From Candidatus Sulfopaludibacter sp. SbA3 (GTDB lineage: Bacteria; Acidobacteriota; Terriglobia; Bryobacterales; Bryobacteraceae): DNA of 64,000 nucleotides. The translations under genes were made by a program, and so were the position numbers. The stretch lies in assembly GCA_945890485.1 (NCBI GenBank), contig CAMDCN010000015.1, forward strand, positions 1 to 64,000. Direction: 5' to 3'. The first letter of the stretch is position 1, and each line of letters begins with the position of its first letter. The notes beneath the pieces are model-generated. The model searched no databases. It was not told the DNA's origin and saw nothing but the letters and a program-made list of their open reading frames with translations. Positions 15,350 to 23,939 of this stretch are shown here, in pieces.

Positions 15350-17068
15350 CTATCGGTTCCTTCCGGCCGGCTGGCTGTAGATACCTTCCCAAGCAATCCC
15401 CATCTCCCGATAGGCCGCCTCCATCGCGCTCACGGATTCGAGGAACAGGTTCCGCCCATCGTGGGTGTAGACCGTCGCCGGCGGCTGCGCTCCATAGCTC
15501 GGCCCCGTGGGGTCGTTCCGGCGCGCATAGTTGTCTTGCGGACCGTGCTGAAACATCCGTTCGAGCGTCGACCCGTTCATCTCGTCGAGCAGCGCTCGCT
15601 CCCCCTCGGGTGTCTTCGGCCACATATCGTTTCCCGCCCGGTCATATATCCCATGGATGTCGATATCGCTGTACATCACTTTCCCCTCCGGCGTCCGCAA
15701 CACGGAACCCCTCGTCGGGTCATCCACGGTGTACCCTTTTAGCCGCAGCAGCGACAACTCTCCGCTCGTCATCCCCTTCGCGCTCGCGAGTCCATAGTAG
15801 GGGGCATTCTGCCGCTCCTGCGCCTTCTCCGCCGGGCTCATGCGCGCCGTCTGCTCCCATGTCGGTGGTTTCAAGGTTTTCGCCTTCACGTCCACAGGCT
15901 TCGACACCGCGTCCGGATGTCCTACCCATTTCATGGCTGCTGGATTCGAATCGCGCACGATGATGTTCCACCCTTTATCCTGCGCCATCGCCTGCAGCGC
16001 TTTATGATCCACCAGCGGAATTCCCCGTTCGAGCGCACTCCTTACATTCGGATCCTTGTACGCCGGCGTGGGCTTCGAGACCGGCCGCACCGGATCTAAC
16101 CCCGGCGAATCAGCCTTCCCCAGCTTCAGCGCATCCTTCAGCGTGTAGCCCTCGCACAGCAAGCGCCCCATTTCGTACGCGGCATCGCCCAGCGATTGCC
16201 CGGGAACTAGCGTTTCCTGTAGATCGTGCACCAGCGTCCCCACGCTACCCACCATCCCGTAGCCGGCCATCAGCGACTTCAGCCCCCGGTAGCGCTGCGA
16301 CGCATAACCCAACGGCAGCATCGCGATATCGCTGATCAGATTCTCCTTCAGGCAGTCGTCGATACCTTGCAGGACCTTCGCCGTCACCAGCAGCGGCGGG
16401 TCCGCCTCGTTGATGTTGCCGACGCCAAATCGCGAAGCGTGGCCGGTCCCTGTCCCCGCCGTCGGGCCTTCAGTTTGCGAGACGCTCCCGTAGAGCCGGA
16501 TCGGCGCGGGCCGCGCCGGGTCAGGCGCCGTCGGGTCCTTCTGCAGCCTGTCGTTGATCAGGTCGGGCAAATGCCCAGGGCAGTTCAAGTAGGCCCCCTT
16601 TCCATTGTGCGTCGCCAACTGGCAGCGGCCGTTCTGCACCTCCGCGGCCAATCGCGGACCCAGTTCTCCAGGCTCCACCCGCTGCCCCGGTGGCGGCGGA
16701 CCCACGTTGTATAGGTCCGCAGGGAGTGGCTCACTTCGCGGCTTCGGCGCTGTCGCCGCCGGCACTGTCGTCCCGGCCTCCCGCGGACGCGCCTGCGCCG
16801 GAGTCATCGACAGCGGCCGGTCCGGCATCGTCCAACAGTTGCACCCCCCGCCTGGCTTGGCGCATTGTTTGATGAACCGGTAACACTCCCGCGTGGCCGT
16901 ATCCCGTCCGTTCTTATCGTTCGGGTCGTAATAAAAGACTCCGCAGTTCCCGCGGCGCGACTCCTGGCAAGGGTCCCGCTTCACAAACGGCTTCTCGCCG
17001 TCGTTGGCCGAAAACACGTCCTGCGCCGCCAGCCGCCCCACCAAAAGTAGGAGTATCGGGACAATCAT
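15350..17068 (-). CDS. Secreted protein with putative ExoY/edema-factor-type nucleotidyl cyclase domain
   Basis: A 572-residue protein with a signal peptide (MIVPILLLLVGRLAAQ) and a Cys-rich N-terminal region. Its C-terminal third matches class II adenylyl cyclase toxins point by point: R372 in VRDSNP, K390 in SKPVDVKAK with K397 seven residues on (as K346/K353 in anthrax edema factor and K81/K88 in ExoY), metal-binding D468xD470 in YSDIDIHG, and H508 with N513 in QHGPQDN (edema factor HGTEQDN). The position of the edema-factor histidine between the lysines is a Lys, as in ExoY. This domain (Anthrax_toxA) normally makes cAMP or cGMP inside host cells after activation by a cofactor. The spacing is preserved, but I have no search to confirm the family. 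The ATG overlaps the upstream TPR gene (ATGA) after a GGAGG site. Confidence 0.6.
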   Translation of the reverse strand: MIVPILLLLVGRLAAQDVFSANDGEKPFVKRDPCQESRRGNCGVFYYDPNDKNGRDTATRECYRFIKQCAKPGGGCNCWTMPDRPLSMTPAQARPREAGTTVPAATAPKPRSEPLPADLYNVGPPPPGQRVEPGELGPRLAAEVQNGRCQLATHNGKGAYLNCPGHLPDLINDRLQKDPTAPDPARPAPIRLYGSVSQTEGPTAGTGTGHASRFGVGNINEADPPLLVTAKVLQGIDDCLKENLISDIAMLPLGYASQRYRGLKSLMAGYGMVGSVGTLVHDLQETLVPGQSLGDAAYEMGRLLCEGYTLKDALKLGKADSPGLDPVRPVSKPTPAYKDPNVRSALERGIPLVDHKALQAMAQDKGWNIIVRDSNPAAMKWVGHPDAVSKPVDVKAKTLKPPTWEQTARMSPAEKAQERQNAPYYGLASAKGMTSGELSLLRLKGYTVDDPTRGSVLRTPEGKVMYSDIDIHGIYDRAGNDMWPKTPEGERALLDEMNGSTLERMFQHGPQDNYARRNDPTGPSYGAQPPATVYTHDGRNLFLESVSAMEAAYREMGIAWEGIYSQPAGRNR

Positions 17069-19698
17069 CGACGCCTCCGCAGGCCACCGTTACGGATGCT
17101 CTCCAGTAACGTTTCCAATTGCCCCTGCACTTCCACGCTCGGCTTTGCGCTCACCGCTCGATTGTAGTAATCCAACGCCGCCCGTTCATCCCCGTCCGCC
17201 ACCGCCTGCCGCGCCATCTCCAGATAGGCCTCCGCAATGGCTCCCTTCGCCACGCCGTTATCAAAATCCCGTTCCAACTCCCCCGGCCGCGATGCCCCCG
17301 CCGACCGCGGAATGTTCACTCCATTCGGCTGCCCCCAAGCCATCGCCTTCTCAAATTGCACTCGCGCCTCCGCCCCTCGCAGCGACCGTCCGTAGGCCAC
17401 ATGCGCTGCCGCCGCTAACGTCGCCGCATTCGGGGCCCATCGTGCGCCCGTGCTCTTTAACCATCCCGGCCGTTGCTCTGTGCGCGGGTCCGGCAACAGC
17501 GCCCGCCAGCACAACATCGCCCGATCCGGGGGCGAAAGCCGCATCGCCAATTCCGCCGCGCCCCGCGCTAACTCCGGCGTCGCCGGGTGCTCCTTGGCAT
17601 TTCCGATAAACCGCAGTCGTAGCGCGATCGCCAACGCCGTCGACGTCGGCGACCGCGTCACCCCGGCCGAAGTCGGCGACTCGTCAAAGCTCAGCCGCGC
17701 CTCTTCCAGAGCAATCGCCTGCATCCACAACGCCGCCGCATCCCGCACCCGGCCCTGCTCTTCGAGGGCAATCGCCCGGTAGGCCGGCGTCCGTGCATCG
17801 GTCGGGTCGATCCGAGCCGCCTCCACCAGCGCCCGGTCCACCGTCGGCCAATCCGTCCGCAACAGCGCTCGCCAAGCCTTCCGCAATTGCGGCCCCGCCG
17901 TTGTCTCGAAAGTATTGAACGCAATCGACCGTTCGTCGTCCTCCAGATCCTCGTCCCTCACCCGCTGCGCAAACCGGACATACGCCTCATGCAGCGCCAA
18001 AGAGCGGGGGAACCGCGCCACCCCTCGCGCCAATGCGTCCCGCGCCGCGTCCAGCCTTCCGTTCGCCGCCGCGGACTCCGCCTCCAAAATCGCCCCTTCC
18101 GCCGTACCCGCGGAAGCCTGCAGCGCGGACTGCAACGCCGCCCGCGCCCCGGCCCGCAACTCGCGCGCCGATCCCTCCAGCGCCGCCGCCGCGTTCCGCT
18201 CTCCTCCCGATGGTCCCCGGTACGTCGTCTCCGTCACCCGGTTTGGCCCTTCGTCGTAACTCCTCACGTTCTCAACAGTCGGTTGCTGCAAACTAGCTGC
18301 CCGGTTCAGCGCGTCGATATTCGCGCTCCACAGGTATTCGCTTCGAAGGCGCAAAGCCTCCGCATTCCCCGGCGCCAACCGAATCGCCTTCTCCACGTAC
18401 GGCCGGCCCTCGTCGAAACGGCCCAGCCGGTCGAGCACAATCGCCTTCAGCAACAAGCACCGCACATGGTTCGGATTCCCCGTCAATCCTTCGTTCACGG
18501 CGTCCAACGCCATCGTCAACTCAGCCTGCGCGTTGAAGCCCATCCGAAACGACTCAATTACCGGCCGGGGTTCCACCGTGTAGGCCCGCCGGTAGATGTC
18601 CGCCTCGTCTACCAGAAAGCGCGCATAGTTCGCCCGTACCTCCGCCGACCCTGGCTGTGCCCGCAACGCCGCCGCAAACGCCGCCCGGTCCGCCGCGTAC
18701 CGCTCTTCGTAAATCAAGCGCCGGCCCGCGAACGCCTCGAACACCAGCCGCGCCTTCGGCAGCAACTCCGCCAGCGAGGCCCCGCTCCGGCTCGCCGCCG
18801 CCAACTCGTTCAAGTGGCCGTACGCATCACCCCGCGGTTGATGCTTCGCCAAGTCGTCCTGGATCTGTTGCCGGAACTGCGCTGCCAAGGGCGGATTTGC
18901 CGACTGCGCCGCCGCCAGGTCCAATCGCGTCCGGTTGGCATCGCCCATGCGCGCTGCCGCCCACGCCCGCCGAACCAGCGCTTGTGCGTTCCCCGGCTCC
19001 TGCAGCAGGAGCAATGTTGAGTACCGCCGAGCCCCCGCATACCGGCCGATATTCAAGTGCAGCGCCCCCAACTGGCCCAGCCACTGTGGATCCCCCGGCC
19101 TCCCGGATTGCAGCAAGCGGATCATCTGCTCCGGATAGTTCGAGCTCGTGCCGGCGATCGGTGCCCTGGTGCCTGCCCGCAGCGCCGTGAACCTTCGCGC
19201 CCCATCCAGAAGCAGCGCCCGAATCTCCGGCGTATTGGTCGCCTCCTGACCCGTCCGCGCCCGCATATAAGCGGACGCCATTGAGTTGTATACGAACGAA
19301 GCATATTGGCTGGGGTACTCCCGCGACTGGTACCGCGGACTGCCCTCAATCCGCATCGCCTCCCCTGGCCGTCGAATCCCGTATGCATGGCCCTCCGTCA
19401 CAATGCCGGACATGCGTTCGCAGGCATAGAGCCAAAGTGTGGCCTCGTCCGCCCGCTGCAGTTTCACGGCGCGCTCCAAGGTCGCCGCCGCCTCTTCAAA
19501 ACGCTCCGCCAGAGTCTGCGCCACGCCGAGCACCAGGAGAGCCCGCGCGTCCGAAGTTTGCGGGACATTTGCTTGTTCCAGCCGGGCAGCGGCCTGTGCG
19601 AACTGGCCCCCGTCCAGCAGGTTCAGCGCCTCGCCCACCGGCGACTGCGCCCCCGCCAGCAGCGGAAGCAAGAACATGAAAACGGATCTGCGAAGCAT
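17065..19698 (-). CDS. Secreted tetratricopeptide-repeat protein
   Basis: About 877 residues from the ATG at 19698, with a signal peptide (MLRRSVFMFLLPLLAGAQ). Numerous TPR-like helical repeats run through it, for example GQFAQAAARLEQAN, RFEEAAATLERAVKL, LTGNPNHVRCLLLKAIVLDRLGRF-type units and a C-terminal DERAALDYYNRAVSAKP. Such proteins act as scaffolds in the periplasm or outside the cell. The stop overlaps the ATG of the putative cyclase gene by four bases, a strong sign of joint production and possibly a physical complex. It lies 52 bases after a DMFA2-like gene. No enzyme domain is visible, and its role (chaperone, inhibitor or partner of the cyclase, or unrelated) is open. Confidence 0.7.
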   Translation of the reverse strand: MLRRSVFMFLLPLLAGAQSPVGEALNLLDGGQFAQAAARLEQANVPQTSDARALLVLGVAQTLAERFEEAAATLERAVKLQRADEATLWLYACERMSGIVTEGHAYGIRRPGEAMRIEGSPRYQSREYPSQYASFVYNSMASAYMRARTGQEATNTPEIRALLLDGARRFTALRAGTRAPIAGTSSNYPEQMIRLLQSGRPGDPQWLGQLGALHLNIGRYAGARRYSTLLLLQEPGNAQALVRRAWAAARMGDANRTRLDLAAAQSANPPLAAQFRQQIQDDLAKHQPRGDAYGHLNELAAASRSGASLAELLPKARLVFEAFAGRRLIYEERYAADRAAFAAALRAQPGSAEVRANYARFLVDEADIYRRAYTVEPRPVIESFRMGFNAQAELTMALDAVNEGLTGNPNHVRCLLLKAIVLDRLGRFDEGRPYVEKAIRLAPGNAEALRLRSEYLWSANIDALNRAASLQQPTVENVRSYDEGPNRVTETTYRGPSGGERNAAAALEGSARELRAGARAALQSALQASAGTAEGAILEAESAAANGRLDAARDALARGVARFPRSLALHEAYVRFAQRVRDEDLEDDERSIAFNTFETTAGPQLRKAWRALLRTDWPTVDRALVEAARIDPTDARTPAYRAIALEEQGRVRDAAALWMQAIALEEARLSFDESPTSAGVTRSPTSTALAIALRLRFIGNAKEHPATPELARGAAELAMRLSPPDRAMLCWRALLPDPRTEQRPGWLKSTGARWAPNAATLAAAAHVAYGRSLRGAEARVQFEKAMAWGQPNGVNIPRSAGASRPGELERDFDNGVAKGAIAEAYLEMARQAVADGDERAALDYYNRAVSAKPSVEVQGQLETLLESIRNGGLRRRR

Positions 19699-19750
19699 GA
19701 GGGTCAATTCTTAGTGGCCTCATTCGGCCAAACATCACGCTCCCCCAGCT

Positions 19751-21370
19751 TTACTTCTTCAAATACCGCTCCAACACATTGCGAGTGATCTGCGACACAT
19801 GCGCATCCACCAGCAGCGCCGCCGGCCAAGTAATCGAACTCGCCGCAAACACCGCGCCACCGGATGCGGTCTCGTAACAAGCCATCTCCGCCCCACCGTC
19901 CTCCGGATTCAAGCCCTTCGCCAGCAGCACCGTTCCCGCTGGAGCATACCGGCTGATGCGGTCCATCTCGTGCCCCGACGCCCCTCCCGGGCACCGCTCC
20001 TGCAAACTCTCCGTCCCAAACAAATCCCCAGCCGCTAACCCCGTCCCCGCAAATACCCAGTGGTCCGCCGCAATCACCCGGTACGGCGCCCCCGTCATCA
20101 ACCCCAACGCCGAACACGTCACCCCCAGCAACTCCCCGTCCGGCTGATGCACCATGTGCATCCTGCTCTCGTAACACTCCGGATCCGTCGGGTCCACAAT
20201 GTTCCCGCTCTCGTCCGGCTTCATCATCTGCGTCAAGCAACGCATCCGCGTCTCATCCGGAAACTCCACGACACACGAATATCCGTTCGCTCCCAGGTAC
20301 AGGAACCGGCCGCCCCGCTCATGCACCCAGCTCTTGATCTTGTCGTACATCGGAATTGTGACGTACTCCGGATGGCTGCTCGTCACCAGCACCTGGTATT
20401 CATCCAGATCCAACTGTCCATAGTGCAACTGCGACTCCGAGTAGACATCGTAGGCGAACCCTTCCCGCTCCAGCCATCCGAGCAGCCGCCACTCTGCCGG
20501 CGCCAAATGGCTCGCCTGGCGCCCGGCAATCGGGTCCGTCACCTCCGTTCCCTCCGGCACATGGTTTCCTACCTCCGGCCGCTCAAAGGAGATCGGCGGA
20601 TAGAGGTCGTTCGGATACCGGAATCCAGAGAATCCAGACTTTTGGTAACGCTCCAGATCCAGCCGCGAGTTCATCGGCGGCGCCGCCGGCAAGCCCTCCG
20701 GGTGAATGTAGTTGCTCCGCCCGCCGAAGTGGTTGTAGGCGTTCCAGTTCGTAGTCGCCAGCACGACGGCGATCTTCGCCTGTGGTTTCGCCGGCGCCAC
20801 AATCCAAGGAAACGAGAAGAACGCTCCGGATTCGCCCTTCGCATGAAGGTAGTACAGTCCGCTCCGCTCCGGTCCCGTCACAAACTGCGTATGGTGCGGA
20901 TTGTCATAGCCCCGTTTGTTCCACTCGACGCCCGTCTGCACATAGTCCCCGTCCGGCGTCACCTGCATCGTCGCCCTTGGCCCGTGCTCATCGAACCACC
21001 CGATGTTCCGGACAAACTCCTTCCGCAGCCCATACCGCCAAACGCTAAGGTGATATGGCTCCACTGCATGCACACGGAACTCGCTCCGCTCCCCGCTCTG
21101 CACCCACTTCGGCCACACATAGCCCAGCAGGCAATCCGAGAGCAGCCGGAACTGGTACGGCTTGCCCTCCTCCACCGTCATCTCCACGCCTTTCGCCCCG
21201 TAACCGGACTTGGACAAACAAGCCCTGTAGCGCCCCGGCGCCAGATCCGCATAGATCGCCCCGCGCGGAGTCGATCGCACCACCGCCACCGAGCACTCAC
21301 TCTGCAGAAACTCCACCAGCACATCGCCAATGGCGAGGAACCGTTCATCACTTACATACCCAATCAGCAT
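19751..21370 (-). CDS. N,N-dimethylformamidase beta-subunit-like (DMFA2 C-terminal domain) protein
   Basis: About 539 residues. The C-terminal half matches the large subunit of N,N-dimethylformamidase: TTNWNAYNHFGGRSNY, LGWLEREGFAYDVYSE, LVTSSHPEYVT and GGRFLYLGANGY, then GTGLAAGDLFG and GASGHEMDR. The protein itself is unlikely to be a formamidase, since such domains also occur alone in acidobacteria. The fold is a class I glutamine-amidotransferase-like domain, and its reaction here is unknown. I start it at the ATG at 21370, seven bases after AAGGAG, two bases past the stop of the MFS gene. There is no signal peptide. It lies second in the MFS-DMFA2-TPR-cyclase-PaaK run. Confidence 0.65.
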   Translation of the reverse strand: MLIGYVSDERFLAIGDVLVEFLQSECSVAVVRSTPRGAIYADLAPGRYRACLSKSGYGAKGVEMTVEEGKPYQFRLLSDCLLGYVWPKWVQSGERSEFRVHAVEPYHLSVWRYGLRKEFVRNIGWFDEHGPRATMQVTPDGDYVQTGVEWNKRGYDNPHHTQFVTGPERSGLYYLHAKGESGAFFSFPWIVAPAKPQAKIAVVLATTNWNAYNHFGGRSNYIHPEGLPAAPPMNSRLDLERYQKSGFSGFRYPNDLYPPISFERPEVGNHVPEGTEVTDPIAGRQASHLAPAEWRLLGWLEREGFAYDVYSESQLHYGQLDLDEYQVLVTSSHPEYVTIPMYDKIKSWVHERGGRFLYLGANGYSCVVEFPDETRMRCLTQMMKPDESGNIVDPTDPECYESRMHMVHQPDGELLGVTCSALGLMTGAPYRVIAADHWVFAGTGLAAGDLFGTESLQERCPGGASGHEMDRISRYAPAGTVLLAKGLNPEDGGAEMACYETASGGAVFAASSITWPAALLVDAHVSQITRNVLERYLKK

Positions 21371-21372
21371 CC

Positions 21373-22599
21373 TCAACTCCTTAAAGGGGAACTCCCTGCA
21401 TCCGCGCGAAACGTTCGATGGCCGGCCACCGCCAGCCCCACCGCAAACACCACGCCCAACAGCGCAAACCCGCCAAAAATCATCGCCGTGCCGTACGTTG
21501 CCTTTAATGCCCCCAGCAAGACCGGCGACAAGCTGCCCCCAAACGACGAGATCATGTTTACCGATCCCACTGCCAAACCATGCGAAGACGGCGCAATCAG
21601 GTCAAACACGCAAGCGACATAGTTGGCCGAATAGAACCCCTTCGCCACCGCGTACGCCGCCGTAGCCACCCGAACCTCCAGCAGCGAATCCGCCGCGGCA
21701 ATGCCGTAAAAGAACCCGCAAGCCAGGATCAGCCCGGTCGCCATCAGGTAGAGCCGGCCAACCTTCCATCGCCGCGCCAACCAGTCCCCAAGAAACGCCC
21801 CTAAAAGCAACCCGCCCATCATCGGGATTTCAAGCGAAGTTGTCGCCAACAACGACGCCTCCGCCAGCGGCAGGGCAAACCGCGTGCTCAGCAAGTCAGG
21901 AAGCCAAGTGTACAGAATCCAAACATTCGCCCCCACCGCAATCGAACACAGGCAAATCAATGCATATGAAGGGACCAGCAACAACTGCCCTAATCCGGTC
22001 CGCTGCGCCGTGGCTTTCGCCTGCACCGTCGCGGGGGGCGCGTCCTTGGCCAGCGCCAACCGGATCACGAGAGCATATGCCGCCATCGTTCCGCCCAGTA
22101 TCCAAAGCATCGGCCGCCACCCCAGGCTCTCGCCCACCACTGCTCCGTAGTAGCCCCCGGCAATCACCCCCACGCTCTGCCCCACGCTATGCAGCGTAAT
22201 CGCCCGCGATCGCGTCTCCGGTCCGTGCCATGCCGCGATCAATACCATCGCCGCCGGAATATAAAACGATAGCGCCAAGCCCATCAAGGATCGCCCGACC
22301 AGCAGCGTCCACGGTGAGGAAGCCATCCCTGTCAACGCCAACGCTGCTCCCGCCGCGACCAGGCTTGCCATAATCACCCACCGCTTCGACATCCGGTCCG
22401 CCACATGCCCGCCCAACCCGTTCGACAACCCGTACACCCAGTTGAAAACCGTCGTTGTTAATCCCAGTTGCGCTTCGCTGAACCCCAAGTCTGCCCGCAG
22501 CAAAGGAAAAATGGACGACAACGATTGCCGCGCCATGTACCCCAACGCGAATGCGGCAGCGAGGAAAAGAATGGGCGTCCAGCGAGCCCGCACCGGCAT
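21373..22599 (-). CDS. Major facilitator superfamily transporter
   Basis: About 408 residues and twelve predicted membrane helices from the ATG at 22599; the frame is open upstream to 22887 but codes for no membrane-like sequence. MFS signatures: GLSNGLGGHVADRMSKRWVIM is the loop 2-3 motif, with a second loop motif GAFLGDWLARRWKVGRLYL in the C-terminal half. The family exports or imports small organic acids, sugar acids or drugs. Close relatives (ACS, anion:cation symporter type) take up sugar acids, which would suit a saprotrophic soil bacterium. It is the first gene of the minus-strand run and diverges from a cytochrome gene. A TGA stop at 21375 is followed at once by the DMFA2 start. Confidence 0.8.
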   Translation of the reverse strand: MPVRARWTPILFLAAAFALGYMARQSLSSIFPLLRADLGFSEAQLGLTTTVFNWVYGLSNGLGGHVADRMSKRWVIMASLVAAGAALALTGMASSPWTLLVGRSLMGLALSFYIPAAMVLIAAWHGPETRSRAITLHSVGQSVGVIAGGYYGAVVGESLGWRPMLWILGGTMAAYALVIRLALAKDAPPATVQAKATAQRTGLGQLLLVPSYALICLCSIAVGANVWILYTWLPDLLSTRFALPLAEASLLATTSLEIPMMGGLLLGAFLGDWLARRWKVGRLYLMATGLILACGFFYGIAAADSLLEVRVATAAYAVAKGFYSANYVACVFDLIAPSSHGLAVGSVNMISSFGGSLSPVLLGALKATYGTAMIFGGFALLGVVFAVGLAVAGHRTFRADAGSSPLRS

Positions 22600-22742
22600 G
22601 GGAAGAGGGTAGCACGGCGCCGATTCTCCGCTCCGCCCCACGAATCCCGGTCTGCCTCGGTTGCTGTCGCTCAGGCTTGCGATTTCCAGTATCATGATTG
22701 CCGTTAGAACGCGGCCTGTGGCGGTCCGCGCAAATTGGTTCG

Positions 22743-23837
22743 ATGAATCGTCCTCTCCATCTCGCACTGCTCCTGTTGCTTGCCGCCGGGGCCGCCGCCG
22801 CCGAGACAGGGTCCTTTGTGGGCGCCGGCGTCTGCGCCTCCTGCCATCCCGCGCAGTCGACCCGCCAGGACAAGTCCGCCCACGCACTCTCTCTCCATGC
22901 CGCGGCGCAACACCCGCTAGCCGCCCGCTTCGCCGCCAACGAATGGCTCACGCGCGAACCTTCCTTCCGCGTTCGCTATCGCCGCTCGCCGAACGGAATT
23001 CGCGCCCAAGGCCACGACAAGGAGAACGTCATCGATATCCCTGTCGAATGGGCCTTCGGCGCCGGTGAACAAGCCGTCACTTTGGTGACTCGCATCGACA
23101 GTGAGTGGCACCTTGAGCACCACTTCTCTTACTACTCCGCCATCGGCGCCATGGCCCCCACCGCTGGCCACTCCGCTCTCCAACCCAAGACGCTGCCCGA
23201 AGCGATGGGCCTTCCTTATAAGACAAAAGATCCCGCCGTCGGGATCCTTGGCTGCTTCGAATGCCACTCCACGGGTCCCGTCCGAATCAGCCCCGGGAAT
23301 ATCCTGCAACCGGCCGAGGCCGGCGTTCGCTGCGAAGCATGCCACGGCCCGGGCCGGCCCCACGTCCAGGCCGCCTCTCGCGGGGACATCCGCCAAGCGC
23401 GCACCCTCATCGCCAATCCCAAACGCACCCCCGCGCAAGAGATTCTCGTCAAGTGCGGACAGTGCCACCGGCCGCCCGCCACCGCCGGGACCAGCATCGA
23501 CTGGAATTACTCCTGGAACGTCCGGCATCAGCCGGTCTACCTGGCTCAGAGCAAGTGCATGACGAAAAGCGCTGGCCAGCTCTCCTGCCTCACTTGCCAC
23601 GATCCCCACAGTCCTCTGAAGGAAACCTCCAAGGATACCTACCGGGAACGCTGTCTCGCCTGCCACGACGGCCGGTCGGCACGCGCTGTGCCCGTAAATA
23701 GTGGCCCGTGCCGCAAGGACGGCGCCTGCGCCACCTGCCATATGCCCGCCGTCTCTCCGCAGCCGGCACTCCGCTTCACCAACCATTGGATCGGCATCTA
23801 CGACCCCGCGAAGCCCCTCCGCCCCCGCAACCAGTGA
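22743..23837 (+). CDS. Seven-haem cytochrome c family protein, secreted
   Basis: About 364 residues from the ATG at 22743, with a signal peptide (LHLALLLLLAAGAAAAE). I count seven CxxCH haem sites: CASCH, CFECH, CEACH, CGQCH, CLTCH, CLACH and CATCH, the last three within about 70 residues of the C-terminus. The pattern GxCxxCHPxQ at the start and CxxCHDPH later is that of the cytochrome c554 / tetra- to octahaem family, periplasmic electron carriers. A TPR-bearing relative with seven CxxCH lies at 44127-46328. The gene stands alone between the divergent MFS gene and a TonB receptor, with a GTGATTCAC dyad overlapping its stop. The physiological partner is unknown. Confidence 0.8.
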   Translation: MNRPLHLALLLLLAAGAAAAETGSFVGAGVCASCHPAQSTRQDKSAHALSLHAAAQHPLAARFAANEWLTREPSFRVRYRRSPNGIRAQGHDKENVIDIPVEWAFGAGEQAVTLVTRIDSEWHLEHHFSYYSAIGAMAPTAGHSALQPKTLPEAMGLPYKTKDPAVGILGCFECHSTGPVRISPGNILQPAEAGVRCEACHGPGRPHVQAASRGDIRQARTLIANPKRTPAQEILVKCGQCHRPPATAGTSIDWNYSWNVRHQPVYLAQSKCMTKSAGQLSCLTCHDPHSPLKETSKDTYRERCLACHDGRSARAVPVNSGPCRKDGACATCHMPAVSPQPALRFTNHWIGIYDPAKPLRPRNQ

Positions 23838-23873
23838 TTCACTAAACGTGAAGAATGAGTCACTATCTTTCAA

Positions 23874-23903
23874 TTGACGTAAATTCTTCTCGCGTGATGT
23901 AAT
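23874..23903 (+). promoter_or_regulatory. Likely sigma-70-type promoter of the TonB-receptor gene
   Basis: TTGACG at 23874-23879 and TGTAAT at 23898-23903 with an 18-base spacer, 36 bases upstream of the receptor ATG. The receptor also has an AAGGAG ribosome site nine bases before the ATG. Predicted from consensus only. Confidence 0.45.
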
Positions 23904-23939
23904 CTTCCAACCCATCCTCGTTGATAAGGAGCGCCGCAT

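Noticed and set aside
17887-19020. 377-residue plus-strand open frame, Arg/Pro rich
   Set aside because: Antisense of the TPR gene.
20060-21622. 520-residue plus-strand open frame, Arg/His rich
   Set aside because: Spans the antisense of two real genes (DMFA2-like and MFS).
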